Assembly: GCF_000427825.1 (NCBI RefSeq)
Contig: NZ_KE386595.1
Location: 100,502-164,501, forward strand
DNA: 64,000 nucleotides
From: Thermocrispum municipale DSM 44069
GTDB lineage: Bacteria > Actinomycetota > Actinomycetes > Mycobacteriales > Pseudonocardiaceae
Reading direction: 5' to 3'
The notes under the pieces are model-generated. The model was not told where the DNA came from, searched no databases, and saw nothing but the letters and a program-made list of their open reading frames with translations. The translations under genes and the position numbers were made by a program. The stretch's first letter is position 1; each line of letters begins with the position of its first letter. Shown piece after piece: positions 26,507 through 34,050 of the stretch.

Positions 26507-26902
26507 TTATCCCCCAAGACGCCAGCGAACACGGCAAGAGCTGTCCAGCAGCACGAGCGCGGCGTCGTCGGTGACCAGCAGCCACTCGGTCGGCACGCCC
26601 GCGGTGCCGCTGGACCACACCGGCCAGTCGTGCGCGTCGTAGAGCACCAGATCGCCGTCCGGCATCAGGGTCAAGCCGCCTGCCGGGATACCTGCGCTGC
26701 CGACGGCCCAGTGGACCTGTCCGTCGTCGCCGGTCAGCTGGAGTTCACCGTCGGGCAGGTGGGACAGCGTGAACCGGCCCGACGGGCTGCGGAGGGAGTC
26801 CTGGCACAGCCACTGGCCGCGTTGCAGGCAGCCGATCCCGGAGAGCACCTGCTCACGCCAGACGTCCGCGCAGAGACCGCGCACGCTCGCCGCCGCCGTC
26901 AC
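26507..26902 (-). CDS. bulb-type (B-) lectin-like domain protein, coupled to GH16
   Basis: A 131-residue protein with repeated D-mannose-lectin-like strands: SPSGRFTLSHLPDGELQL, LTLMPDGDLVLYDAHD and LLVTDDAALVLLDSS, each followed by a WxSG/VRW-like turn. The start GTG overlaps the GH16 stop as GTGA. It has no signal peptide of its own. It is the region that in other frames would have been a C-terminal carbohydrate-binding module of the GH16 enzyme. Classical QxDxNxVxY sugar-binding residues are only partly kept (PDGDLVLYD), so sugar binding is uncertain. A very GC-rich, low-complexity start (VTAAASVRG) leaves the precise initiation open. Confidence 0.65.
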   Translation of the reverse strand: MTAAASVRGLCADVWREQVLSGIGCLQRGQWLCQDSLRSPSGRFTLSHLPDGELQLTGDDGQVHWAVGSAGIPAGGLTLMPDGDLVLYDAHDWPVWSSGTAGVPTEWLLVTDDAALVLLDSSCRVRWRLGG

Positions 26903-27747
26903 GCCGTGACTCGCACGTAGTCGATCACCAGTTCTTGCGGGAACTGCGTGGTCTCGTCCGGATCGCCCGGCCAGTACCCGCCGACCGCCAGGTTGAGGAT
27001 GACGAAGAAGTCGTGGTCGAACACCCACTGGCGGCCGCCCAGGTCGGCGGGCGTGCGGGTCTGGTACACCGTGCCGTCGACCGACCACTCGATGCGCTCC
27101 GGCGACCACTCGATGGCGAAGACGTGGAAGTCGTCGGCGAACTGCTGGCCGTCCGGCAGCGTGTAGGCCGCGCCGATGCCTCCCTCGCCGGAATAGCCGG
27201 GACCGTGGATGGTCCCGTGCACGGTGGACGGCTCGCGGCCGATGTTCTCCATGATGTCGATCTCCCCGCAGTCGGGCCAGCCGACATCGCCGAAGTCGTC
27301 CCCGAGCAGCCAGAACGCGGGCCAGATGCCCTGCCCACGGGGCACCTTGACACGCGCCTCGAACCGCCCGTAGGCCTGGCTGAACTTGCCCGCGCTGTTC
27401 AGCCGCGCCGACGTGTACTCGCAGCGGCCGTACCAGCACTGGTAGTCGGCCGGGTTCTCCTTGCGTGCGGTGATGACCAGGTTGCCCTGACCGTCGTGCA
27501 CGGCGTTGGCGGTGCTGTCGGTGTAGTACTGCCGCTCCGCGTTGTTCGGGTTGTCGCCGATCTCCATGTTCCACTTGCTGGTGTCCACCGGCGTCCCGGC
27601 GGGCGCGTCGAACTCGTCGGCGAACACGAGCTGGGGACCACTGCCGCGTGGTTCGGGCTCGGCCATGGCGGCCGGGGTGGCCGCGGTCGCGGTTACGATC
27701 AGGGTGCCGAGTACGGCGAGCCAGGCGGTACGACGTGCGGATGGCAT
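26899..27747 (-). CDS. secreted glycoside hydrolase family 16 endo-beta-glucanase
   Basis: A 282-residue secreted enzyme. Signal peptide 1-29 (ARRTAW, hydrophobic AVLGTLIVTATAATPAAMA). The GH16 beta-jelly-roll shows FADEFDAPAGTPVDTSKW, RFEARVKVPRGQGIWPAFW and the catalytic motif GEIDIMEN with Glu162 (nucleophile), Asp164 and Glu167 (acid/base). The loop HVFAIEWSPERIEWSVDG is typical of laminarinase-type beta-1,3-glucanases. It would cut beta-1,3(-1,4)-glucans outside the cell, feeding the beta-glucosidases and the ABC importer of this window. The C-terminus stops right after the catalytic domain (VIDYVRVTA). Confidence 0.95.
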   Translation of the reverse strand: MPSARRTAWLAVLGTLIVTATAATPAAMAEPEPRGSGPQLVFADEFDAPAGTPVDTSKWNMEIGDNPNNAERQYYTDSTANAVHDGQGNLVITARKENPADYQCWYGRCEYTSARLNSAGKFSQAYGRFEARVKVPRGQGIWPAFWLLGDDFGDVGWPDCGEIDIMENIGREPSTVHGTIHGPGYSGEGGIGAAYTLPDGQQFADDFHVFAIEWSPERIEWSVDGTVYQTRTPADLGGRQWVFDHDFFVILNLAVGGYWPGDPDETTQFPQELVIDYVRVTA

Positions 27748-27904
27748 GGCGACGGGTCACCTCTCCGAGGTCGGTGGCGCAGTGCGCAATTGTGGCGCCG
27801 ACCAGCCCCGTCCGCCCTGGTCACCTGCGCGTTTTGCCTCGAAGGTCCGCGAGGTCTGCCCGCGTTGGCACTTCGGCCGTAATGACCGTTTCGCCCAGGC
27901 GCGC

Positions 27905-27941
27905 GACAAGGGGGCGTCCCGCGCCAGGACGCCCCCTTGTC
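27905..27941. terminator. terminator hairpin
   Basis: A perfect 15-bp stem (27905-27919 with 27927-27941) and seven-base loop, 12 bases downstream of the M15-type peptidase stop on the minus strand. Confidence 0.85.
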
Positions 27942-27952
27942 CGGTCAGTGGA

Positions 27953-28786
27953 TCAACTCCGCTGGTACTCCTCCCAGGTCACCTTCTTGACCTTCGGGCC
28001 GTCGTCCTTGCCGTGGTTGGCCAGGCCGTTGCGGCCGAGGAAGTAGTCGCCGACCTGTGCCTGCGCCTGCGGCGACATGTCGGTGTCGCTGATGGCGACC
28101 GCGTGGATGTGCGCGGCCCAGTTGCCCTGGTCCGGCGAGCGGTACCAGGCGGCGAAGCCGACCTGACGCAGCGCCTTCACCACGGCGGTCTTGTTGGACA
28201 GGTTGGTCACCGAGATGTCCACCACGCCGCCGCCGTCGTGCGTGCCACCGGAGGCCCCGACGCCACCCGGGTTGTACGAACCCTGGGTCAGCACGATGTT
28301 CTGACCGGACTTCTTCTCCGCAGCCTTGATCATGGCGGCGGTCCGCTTGTTGATCGTCTTGCCGTCCATCGTGGTCTTGGCGCCGACGCTGATCGTCCGG
28401 CTCAGGGTGTAGCGCCCCTTGCCCAGCTTGGCGAGCGAGCCCTTGCCCGGCAGGCCGCTGGCGTCCAGGCCGGTGTAGCCGAGCGAACGCTGGTACTTCG
28501 CGTAGGCGTTCACCGTGGTGGTGCCGAAGTGACCGTCGACGTACTTCTTGGCCAGGAAGCCCTTGGCGGCCAGCGCTTGCTCGACCGCCTTCACGTGCGG
28601 CCCGGCGCCCGGGACGATGGTCTGGTTCGGCTTGTACGGATCCCACATCGCGGCCTTGATGACCAGCTCCATGTTGACCGTCTTGGCTGCTGTGGCCTGC
28701 TCCGGCTCCGCGTTGGCCAGTGCGGCCCCGCCGACGCCGCCGGCCAGCACGGCCAGTGCGGCGACCGCCCCTGTCAGTTTGCGCAT
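27953..28786 (-). CDS. secreted peptidoglycan-binding M15-type zinc peptidase
   Basis: A 277-residue exported protein. Signal peptide 1-26 (RKLTGAVAALAVLAGGVGGAALANA). A peptidoglycan-binding domain follows (VKAVEQALAAKGFLAKKYVD then GHFGTTTVNAYAKYQRSLGY). The C-terminal domain resembles D-Ala-D-Ala carboxypeptidases/M15: GGTHDGGGVVDIS supplies His and Asp ligands and AAHIHAVAI the last His. ATG 28786 follows GGGGAGA. It likely trims cell-wall peptides or binds and hydrolyses peptidoglycan during growth; exact bond unknown. Confidence 0.88.
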   Translation of the reverse strand: MRKLTGAVAALAVLAGGVGGAALANAEPEQATAAKTVNMELVIKAAMWDPYKPNQTIVPGAGPHVKAVEQALAAKGFLAKKYVDGHFGTTTVNAYAKYQRSLGYTGLDASGLPGKGSLAKLGKGRYTLSRTISVGAKTTMDGKTINKRTAAMIKAAEKKSGQNIVLTQGSYNPGGVGASGGTHDGGGVVDISVTNLSNKTAVVKALRQVGFAAWYRSPDQGNWAAHIHAVAISDTDMSPQAQAQVGDYFLGRNGLANHGKDDGPKVKKVTWEEYQRS

Positions 28787-28856
28787 GTCGATCTCCCCTG
28801 TTCGTCGTCGCCGGGATGCCCGGCTGGTTCGGTGCACCGGCACTGCCGGTGCGGTG

Positions 28857-28967
28857 TCAACGGATGAGGTGCCGCCAGCCGCCGTGCTCGCCCGAGCCAT
28901 GGGAGCCGACCGCCCCACCCCACGTCCGCAGCGGCCCGCCTGCGGCGATCCGCGCTGCTGAAGTCAT
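28857..28967 (-). CDS. possible 36-residue small protein or leader peptide
   Basis: ATG 28967 has an excellent ribosome site, AAGGAG eight bases upstream. It encodes 36 residues rich in Gly, His and Arg (MTSAARIAAGG then GSHGSGEHGGWRHLIR). It ends 70 bases before the M15-type peptidase start on the same strand, so it would occupy that gene's leader. No known family is recognised. It could be a translated upstream ORF, a small secreted or cytoplasmic peptide, or chance. Confidence 0.4.
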   Translation of the reverse strand: MTSAARIAAGGPLRTWGGAVGSHGSGEHGGWRHLIR

Positions 28968-29277
28968 CGGTGTGGCTCCTTGTCCCCCCGGCTGGTGACG
29001 AGACCGAGCATGGAACGCACACCACGGCGTCCGAGACCGATTTCCACAGGACTTGACACCGGCCCGCGCGCGATTGACAGGTTTGACAACCGTTCGGGCG
29101 TGCTCCGGATGGCGGGGTTTTCCCAGAACACCCCTGCTGTACGTGTCTGATTGGCTACACTCCGCCCGACCGGGAAAACAAGCAACACGGTGGACGAGCC
29201 CTTTGACAGCCATGAGCGAGAAAAACGCGTCAACCAAGCCGCATGACAAGGCTCGTGACACCACAACGGGGAGCGCC
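28968..29277. promoter_or_regulatory. divergent intergenic region with clustered TTGACA hexamers
   Basis: No gene is seen. On the plus strand TTGACA occurs at 29053, 29074 and 29083, with a fourth (TTTGACAG) near 29201, all upstream of the HTH/NBR1-like gene. These are good -35 elements; no equally good -10 is evident for each. The minus-strand promoter of the small ORF/peptidase must also lie here. Confidence 0.45.
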
Positions 29278-30168
29278 ATGACCCAGGATGCGATCCCTCC
29301 ACGACACCCAGCGCTGGACGAGTTCATGTCCGAGCTGCGGGCGCTGCGGCAGAGCGCGGGCCAGCCGTCGTTCCGCAAGATGGCGCAGAAGTCCGGCGCG
29401 GTCTCGCACGCGACCTTGCACCTGTCGGTGACCGGGTATCGCCTGCAGCCGTGGGAGACCGTTCGAGAGTTCGTGCGCGCCTGCAACGGTGACGAGTCCG
29501 AGTGGCACGCCAAGTGGCAGCGCGTGGCGCGCCAACTCACCGCGGACAACGACCCCGGCGCGGGTGCGGTGACCGAGGCGGAGCCCGAAGCGACAGCTGG
29601 TGAGCGGTCGGCCGAGCACACGGCCGACCGCGAGCGATCCGGGGAACGCAAGCCGAAGTGGTGGTTCATCCCGGCGGCGGCAGCGCTCGTGGTCGCGGGC
29701 GTCGTCGGCGTAGTGGCACTGCTCGGCGGCGAGGACAACCCGCCGGAGGTCCCGACGAAGAACGCGGCCAGCGACACCGGCGGCGAGGACCCGATGGCGG
29801 GCCCCGCCTACCCGGGCGACAAGAGCCGGTTCATCGCCGACGTGAGCGTCCCGGACGGCACCGAGGTCAAGCCGGGCAGCACGTTCGACAAGATCTGGGA
29901 GATCCAGAACGCCGGCTCGGTGGAATGGACCCATCGGTTCCTGCAGCGCGACGACTCCATCGCGGGCAAGCAACCGTGCCAGACGCCCAAGCGCATCCCC
30001 GTCGAGAACACCAGGCCGGGTGAGAACGTCAAGATCAAGGTGCGGGTACGTGCACCGAAGGTCGCGCCGTCCGGTTGCAAGGTGTACTGGAAGATGGTCG
30101 ACTCCACGGGCAAGCTGATGTTCCCGTCGGCGCGACCGATCTACTTCGAAGTGGTGGTGCGCAAGTAG
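29278..30168 (+). CDS. membrane-anchored XRE-HTH / NBR1 Ig-like domain protein
   Basis: A 296-residue one-pass membrane protein. The N-terminal cytoplasmic part (about 10-90) is a helix-turn-helix-like domain of the kind before actinobacterial membrane anchors (FMSELRALRQSAGQPSFRKM then AVSHATLHLSVTGYRLQPWE). A charged linker and one transmembrane helix follow (WWFIPAAAALVVAGVVGVVALL). The extracellular C-terminus matches the NBR1 Ig-like domain: FIADVSVPDGTEVKPGSTFD, KIWEIQNAGSVEW, and PSGCKVYWKMVDSTGKLMFP. Start ATG 29278 has GGGGAGC; an upstream ATG at 29212 has none. The function of bacterial NBR1-like proteins is not established; an outside-to-inside sensor is a guess from topology. Confidence 0.85.
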   Translation: MTQDAIPPRHPALDEFMSELRALRQSAGQPSFRKMAQKSGAVSHATLHLSVTGYRLQPWETVREFVRACNGDESEWHAKWQRVARQLTADNDPGAGAVTEAEPEATAGERSAEHTADRERSGERKPKWWFIPAAAALVVAGVVGVVALLGGEDNPPEVPTKNAASDTGGEDPMAGPAYPGDKSRFIADVSVPDGTEVKPGSTFDKIWEIQNAGSVEWTHRFLQRDDSIAGKQPCQTPKRIPVENTRPGENVKIKVRVRAPKVAPSGCKVYWKMVDSTGKLMFPSARPIYFEVVVRK

Positions 30169-30312
30169 CACGCGGGCACCCCCACGCGGCCGGGCCTGCA
30201 CTCGCCGGCGGCAGGGCCCGACAGCAGCCGGCCTGCCGACGCACCGCCGGGAAGGCGCCGACAAGCCTGTCTGCCGCCGCGCCGCCGGGTGCCCCGTCCG
30301 GGACGGCTGGCA

Positions 30313-30396
30313 CCCGGGCGTGCCTCGGGTGGCCTCGTCCAGTACGACCTCCGGCGTCCTCAGGCCATCGTCCGGTACGACCCCCGGGCGTGCCTC
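30313..30396. repeat. imperfect direct repeats at the GntR 3' end
   Basis: CCCGGGCGTGCCTC occurs at 30313-30326 and 30383-30396. Between them TCGTCC-GTACGACC-CCGG occurs at 30335-30353 and 30368-30387. Part of the second copy contains the stop region of the minus-strand GntR gene. It may be a degenerate duplication of that gene's end. Confidence 0.5.
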
Positions 30397-31108
30397 AGGC
30401 GCTCTCGCCCTCCTGTGGGTCCCACGCCAGCAGCCGCACCTTCGCCACCGTGCGCACGTGCTTGCGCATGGCCTCCGCCGCTTTCTCCGGATCACCTTCC
30501 CGGATGGCCTCCACGATCGCCCGGTGCTGCTCCATCGACTGGTGCGGCCGTTCCGGTTGACGCAGCGACTCGTTGCGGCTCTCGGCGATCTGCACCGAGA
30601 TCGACCGCATGAACTCCGCCAGCAGCCCGCTGCGTGCGGCCGCCGTGATCGCCGCGTGGAACCGGCGGTCGCCCTCGATGCCGTACTCGCCCTGCTCGAT
30701 CTCCTTGGCCATGTGCTCGAGCGCGGCGTCCATCGCGGCCAGGTCCTCGTCGGTGCGCCGCTGCGCGGCCAGCTCGGCCAGCTTCGTCTCCAGCGCCTCG
30801 CGCGCCTCCAGCACCTCGGGAAGCCTGCGCCGCCTGGCCACCATCTCGTCGACGGTCTCCACGGTCAGCTCGTCCGACCGCAGGTACGTGCCGCCGCCGT
30901 GCCGGGACTCCACCAGGCCCTGGACCTCGAGCACCACGATCGCCTGCTTCACCGAGGCCCGGCTCACCCCGAGCCGCTCGGCCAGTTCGCGTTCACCGGG
31001 CAGCTTGTCCCCCGCCTTCAGGCCCGCCTGTTCGACATGCGCCTTGATCCGCTCGATGACCTGCTCGTACAGCCGCAACTTGCTCACGCGGCTCAGGGCC
31101 TGAGACAA
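30395..31108 (-). CDS. GntR/FadR-family regulator of the malonate operon (MatR-like)
   Basis: About 237 residues. GntR winged helix at the N-terminus (KLRLYEQVIERIKAHVEQAG, then LPGERELAERLGVSRASV), C-terminal FCD ligand domain (LEAREALETKLAELAAQRR, DRRFHAAITAAARSG, QHRAIVEAIREGD). The metal/ligand residues Asp-His of FCD domains are visible. The start is uncertain: TTG 31108 has AAGGGG eight bases upstream; GTG 31087 is an alternative. Longer frames to 31195 would run through the operator cluster. It is divergent from matC-matB and probably represses them until malonate or malonyl-CoA is present, as MatR does in rhizobia. Confidence 0.88.
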   Translation of the reverse strand: MSQALSRVSKLRLYEQVIERIKAHVEQAGLKAGDKLPGERELAERLGVSRASVKQAIVVLEVQGLVESRHGGGTYLRSDELTVETVDEMVARRRRLPEVLEAREALETKLAELAAQRRTDEDLAAMDAALEHMAKEIEQGEYGIEGDRRFHAAITAAARSGLLAEFMRSISVQIAESRNESLRQPERPHQSMEQHRAIVEAIREGDPEKAAEAMRKHVRTVAKVRLLAWDPQEGESA

Positions 31109-31170
31109 CCCGAACACCCCTTGCTCGTAGTGCGGGCGCAGCCCCGGGGCGGCACCCCACCGTAGGACTG

Positions 31171-31256
31171 GTGGCTCAGCCACTTTACCAATCAAGCCTT
31201 GACAGTGACGGCCATCACGGGAGAAAGTGGCTCATCCACTAGCCCACTGAGCCACT
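31171..31256. promoter_or_regulatory. GntR operator cluster and matC promoter
   Basis: Three related sites are visible. GTGGCTCAGCCAC (31171-31183) is a perfect palindrome. AGTGGCTCATCCACT (31226-31240) has matching AGTGG/CCACT arms. AGTGGCTCA (31226-31234) also pairs with TGAGCCACT (31248-31256) as 9-bp arms. A perfect -35 TTGACA (31199-31204) lies between them, so binding would block the matC promoter. TGG-N5-CCA cores fit FadR-subfamily operators. Confidence 0.75.
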
Positions 31257-31288
31257 AGTCCGGTAGACCGGCGTCAAGGAGGACGGTC

Positions 31289-32590
31289 GTGTCCGCGGAA
31301 ATGATTTCGATCATCGCCCTCGTGGTGATCTTCGTGCTGGCCACGACGCTGTCGATCAACATGGGCGCGCTCGCTTTCGCGGGAGCGTTCCTGGTCGGCA
31401 CGTTGGCAGGCGGCCTGGACGCCGACGGCATCTTCGCCGGCTTCCCCGGCGACATCTTCGTCGTGCTGGTCGGCGTCACCTATCTGTTCGCCATCGCCCG
31501 CGCCAACGGCACCACCGACTGGCTGGTCGGTGCCGCGGTCCGCATGGTCGGCGGCCGTATCGCCCTCATCCCGTGGGTGATGTTCGTGGTCACGGCGGTG
31601 TTGACGGCCATCGGCGCGCTCAGCCCGGCCGCGTGCGCGATCATGGCCCCGATCGCCCTCGGCTTCGCCGCCAGGTACAACATCAGCCCGCTGCTGATGG
31701 GCGCCATGGTGGTGCACGGCGCGCAGGGTGGCGGGTTCTCCCCGATCAGCGTCTACGGCTCGATCGTCAACGGCATCGTCGAACGCAACAACCTTCCCGG
31801 CAGCCCGACGGTGCTCTTCCTGGCGTCGCTGATCATGAACGTCGCCATTGCCGCCGTGTTGTACGTGGTGCTCGGTGGCGCCAAGCTGCGACGGCGCGAG
31901 CTGGTCCGGGTCGGCGGCGGCACGGATGTCACCACCGGTGGCGGGGACAGCGCCGAACCGGCCGAACCCCTTCCGCACGAGCAGCGCATGCCCCTCGACG
32001 GGCCGAAGCTGGCCACGCTGGCCGGCCTGGTCGCACTGGTGGTCAGCACGCTGGTCTTCGAGCTCGACGCGGGCCTGACCGCCATCACCGTGGCCGTGCT
32101 GCTCAGCGTGGCGTGGCCCGCCCACAGCCGGAAGGCGGTCAACGAGATCACCTGGCCGACCGTGCTGCTGATCTGCGGCGTGCTCACCTACGTCGGCGTG
32201 CTGCAGGAGATCGGCACCATCGACTACGTCGGCAACGCCGTCAGCAATGTCGGCATCCCGCTGCTGGCCGCGGTGCTGCTGTGCTACATCGGCGGCATCG
32301 TGTCGGCGTTCGCCTCGTCCGTCGGACTCATGGGCGCGCTGATCCCGCTCGCGCTGCCGTTCCTGGCACAAGGCACGATCGGACCCATCGGCATGGTCGC
32401 CGCGATCGCGGTCGCCTCGACCATGGTCGACGTCAGTCCGTTCTCCACCAACGGAGCGCTGGTGTTGGCGAACGCCAAGAACGTCGACCGCGACAAGTTC
32501 TTCAAACAGTTGATGGGCTACGGCGCGATCGTGGTCGCGGTGGCGCCGCTGGCCGCTTGGCTCGTTCTCGTCGTCCCCGGCTGGGGCTAG
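31289..32590 (+). CDS. matC: malonate/dicarboxylate carrier MatC
   Basis: A 433-residue membrane transporter of the MatC/ArsB-NhaD type. N-terminal MatC domain (ISIIALVVIFVLATTLSINM, PWVMFVVTAVLTAIGALSPA, MVVHGAQGGGFSPISVYGSI). A cytoplasmic loop with GGGTDVTTGGGDS follows near 213-240, then a second half with NEITWPTVLLICGVLTYVG and STMVDVSPFSTNGALVLANA. About 11-12 membrane helices. GTG start with AAGGAGG six bases upstream. It would import malonate for the synthetase encoded next. Confidence 0.88.
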   Translation: MSAEMISIIALVVIFVLATTLSINMGALAFAGAFLVGTLAGGLDADGIFAGFPGDIFVVLVGVTYLFAIARANGTTDWLVGAAVRMVGGRIALIPWVMFVVTAVLTAIGALSPAACAIMAPIALGFAARYNISPLLMGAMVVHGAQGGGFSPISVYGSIVNGIVERNNLPGSPTVLFLASLIMNVAIAAVLYVVLGGAKLRRRELVRVGGGTDVTTGGGDSAEPAEPLPHEQRMPLDGPKLATLAGLVALVVSTLVFELDAGLTAITVAVLLSVAWPAHSRKAVNEITWPTVLLICGVLTYVGVLQEIGTIDYVGNAVSNVGIPLLAAVLLCYIGGIVSAFASSVGLMGALIPLALPFLAQGTIGPIGMVAAIAVASTMVDVSPFSTNGALVLANAKNVDRDKFFKQLMGYGAIVVAVAPLAAWLVLVVPGWG

Positions 32591-32601
32591 GGAGGAATTC
32601 C

Positions 32602-34050
32602 ATGACCACGCACCTGCTACCCGATCTGGCCGACGTCTCGCGCCGCGGTGACCGCACGGCACTGCGGTTCGGCGACACGGCGTTGACCTACCGGGAGCTC
32701 GCCGCCCTCGCCGCTGACCTGGCCGGTCAGCTACGCGGACTGCACCGCGTGGCCGTTTGGGCTACCCCGACCGCCGAGACGTGCGTCGCGGTGGTCGCCG
32801 CGTTGACCGCGGGCGTGGCGGTGGTGCCGATCAACCCGAAGATCGGCACGCGGGAGCTGTCGCACATCGTCGCCGACTCGGCCCCGGACCGGGTGCTGGC
32901 CGCGCCCGGCGTCGAGCTGCCGGGCGAACTGGCCGACCTGCCGCGCATCTCGGTGTCGCTCGCGCCGCCGACCGAGGCGGGACCGCTGCCCGACGAGCCC
33001 GATCCGGAGACGCCCGCGTTCGTGGTCTACACGTCGGGTACGACCGGCCCGCCGAAGGGCGTCGTCCTCCCTCGCCGGGCGATCACGTCGAACCTCGACG
33101 CCCTGGCCGAGATCTGGGAGTGGACCGCCGACGACGTGCTGGTGCACGCACTGCCGCTGTTCCACGTGCACGGGTTGATCCTCGGCGTGGTCGGCCCGCT
33201 CCGCCGCGGCTGCACGCTGCACCACCTCGGCCGATTCTCCACCGAAGCCGTCGCCGCCGAGCTGGACGGTCCGGGCACGATGCTGTTCGGCGTCCCGACG
33301 ATGTACCACCGGTTGGCCGAGGACTGCGCGGCCGACCCGGAGATGGCCGGCGCGATCGGCAAGGCGCGGCTGCTGGTGTCCGGCTCGGCCGCCCTGCCGG
33401 CGACCGAGCACCAGCGCATCGAACAGCTCACCGGTCAGCGCGTGGTCGAGCGCTACGGGATGACCGAGACGCTGATGAACTGCAGCATCCGGTTCTCCGG
33501 GGATCGGCGCCCCGGCACCGTCGGCCTCCCGGTGCCGGGCGTCGATCTCCGCCTGGTCGACGACGACGGCAACCCGATCCCGGAGACCGACACCGAGGCC
33601 GTCGGCGAGATCGAGGTGCGCGGGCCGAACCTGTTCCTCGGCTACCTGAACCGGCCGGACGCCACCGCCGAGGCGATGCGTGACGGGTGGTTCCGCACCG
33701 GCGACATGGCGATGCGCGACCCGGACGGTTACGTGCGCATCGTGGGCAGGCGGGCCACCGACCTGATCAAGAGCGGTGGCTACAAGATCGGCGCGGGCGA
33801 GATCGAGAACGTGCTGCTCGACCACCCGGGCGTCGCCGAGGTCGCGGTGACCGGCGAACCGGACCCCGACCTGGGCGAACGGATCGTCGCCTGGGTGGTC
33901 GCCAGGGGCCAGGAGCCACCGGCGGACGAGCTCATCGCCCATGTGGCCGAGCAGCTGGCCGCGCACAAGCGGCCCCGTGAGGTTCGTTTCCTGTCGTCGC
34001 TGCCCCGCAACGACATGGGCAAGGTGATGAAGCGTGCCCTCACTTCGTGA
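32602..34050 (+). CDS. matB: malonyl-CoA synthetase (malonate-CoA ligase)
   Basis: A 482-residue ANL-family adenylate-forming enzyme. Phosphate loop YTSGTTGPPKG (143-153), HALPLFHVHGLILG, the acid-binding ERYGMTETLMNCS motif typical of MatB, GWFRTGDMAMRDPDGYVRIVG, and the catalytic Lys474 in NDMGKVMKRA. It activates malonate (and perhaps methylmalonate) to the CoA thioester with ATP, supplying extender units for polyketide and fatty acid synthesis. GGGAGGAATTCC precedes the ATG, 11 bases after matC. Overlaps the next gene by 17 bases. Confidence 0.92.
   Translation: MTTHLLPDLADVSRRGDRTALRFGDTALTYRELAALAADLAGQLRGLHRVAVWATPTAETCVAVVAALTAGVAVVPINPKIGTRELSHIVADSAPDRVLAAPGVELPGELADLPRISVSLAPPTEAGPLPDEPDPETPAFVVYTSGTTGPPKGVVLPRRAITSNLDALAEIWEWTADDVLVHALPLFHVHGLILGVVGPLRRGCTLHHLGRFSTEAVAAELDGPGTMLFGVPTMYHRLAEDCAADPEMAGAIGKARLLVSGSAALPATEHQRIEQLTGQRVVERYGMTETLMNCSIRFSGDRRPGTVGLPVPGVDLRLVDDDGNPIPETDTEAVGEIEVRGPNLFLGYLNRPDATAEAMRDGWFRTGDMAMRDPDGYVRIVGRRATDLIKSGGYKIGAGEIENVLLDHPGVAEVAVTGEPDPDLGERIVAWVVARGQEPPADELIAHVAEQLAAHKRPREVRFLSSLPRNDMGKVMKRALTS

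Noticed and set aside
28857..28967. RiPP precursor
   Set aside because: No modifying enzyme nearby and no recognised leader or core motif; kept only as a small ORF.
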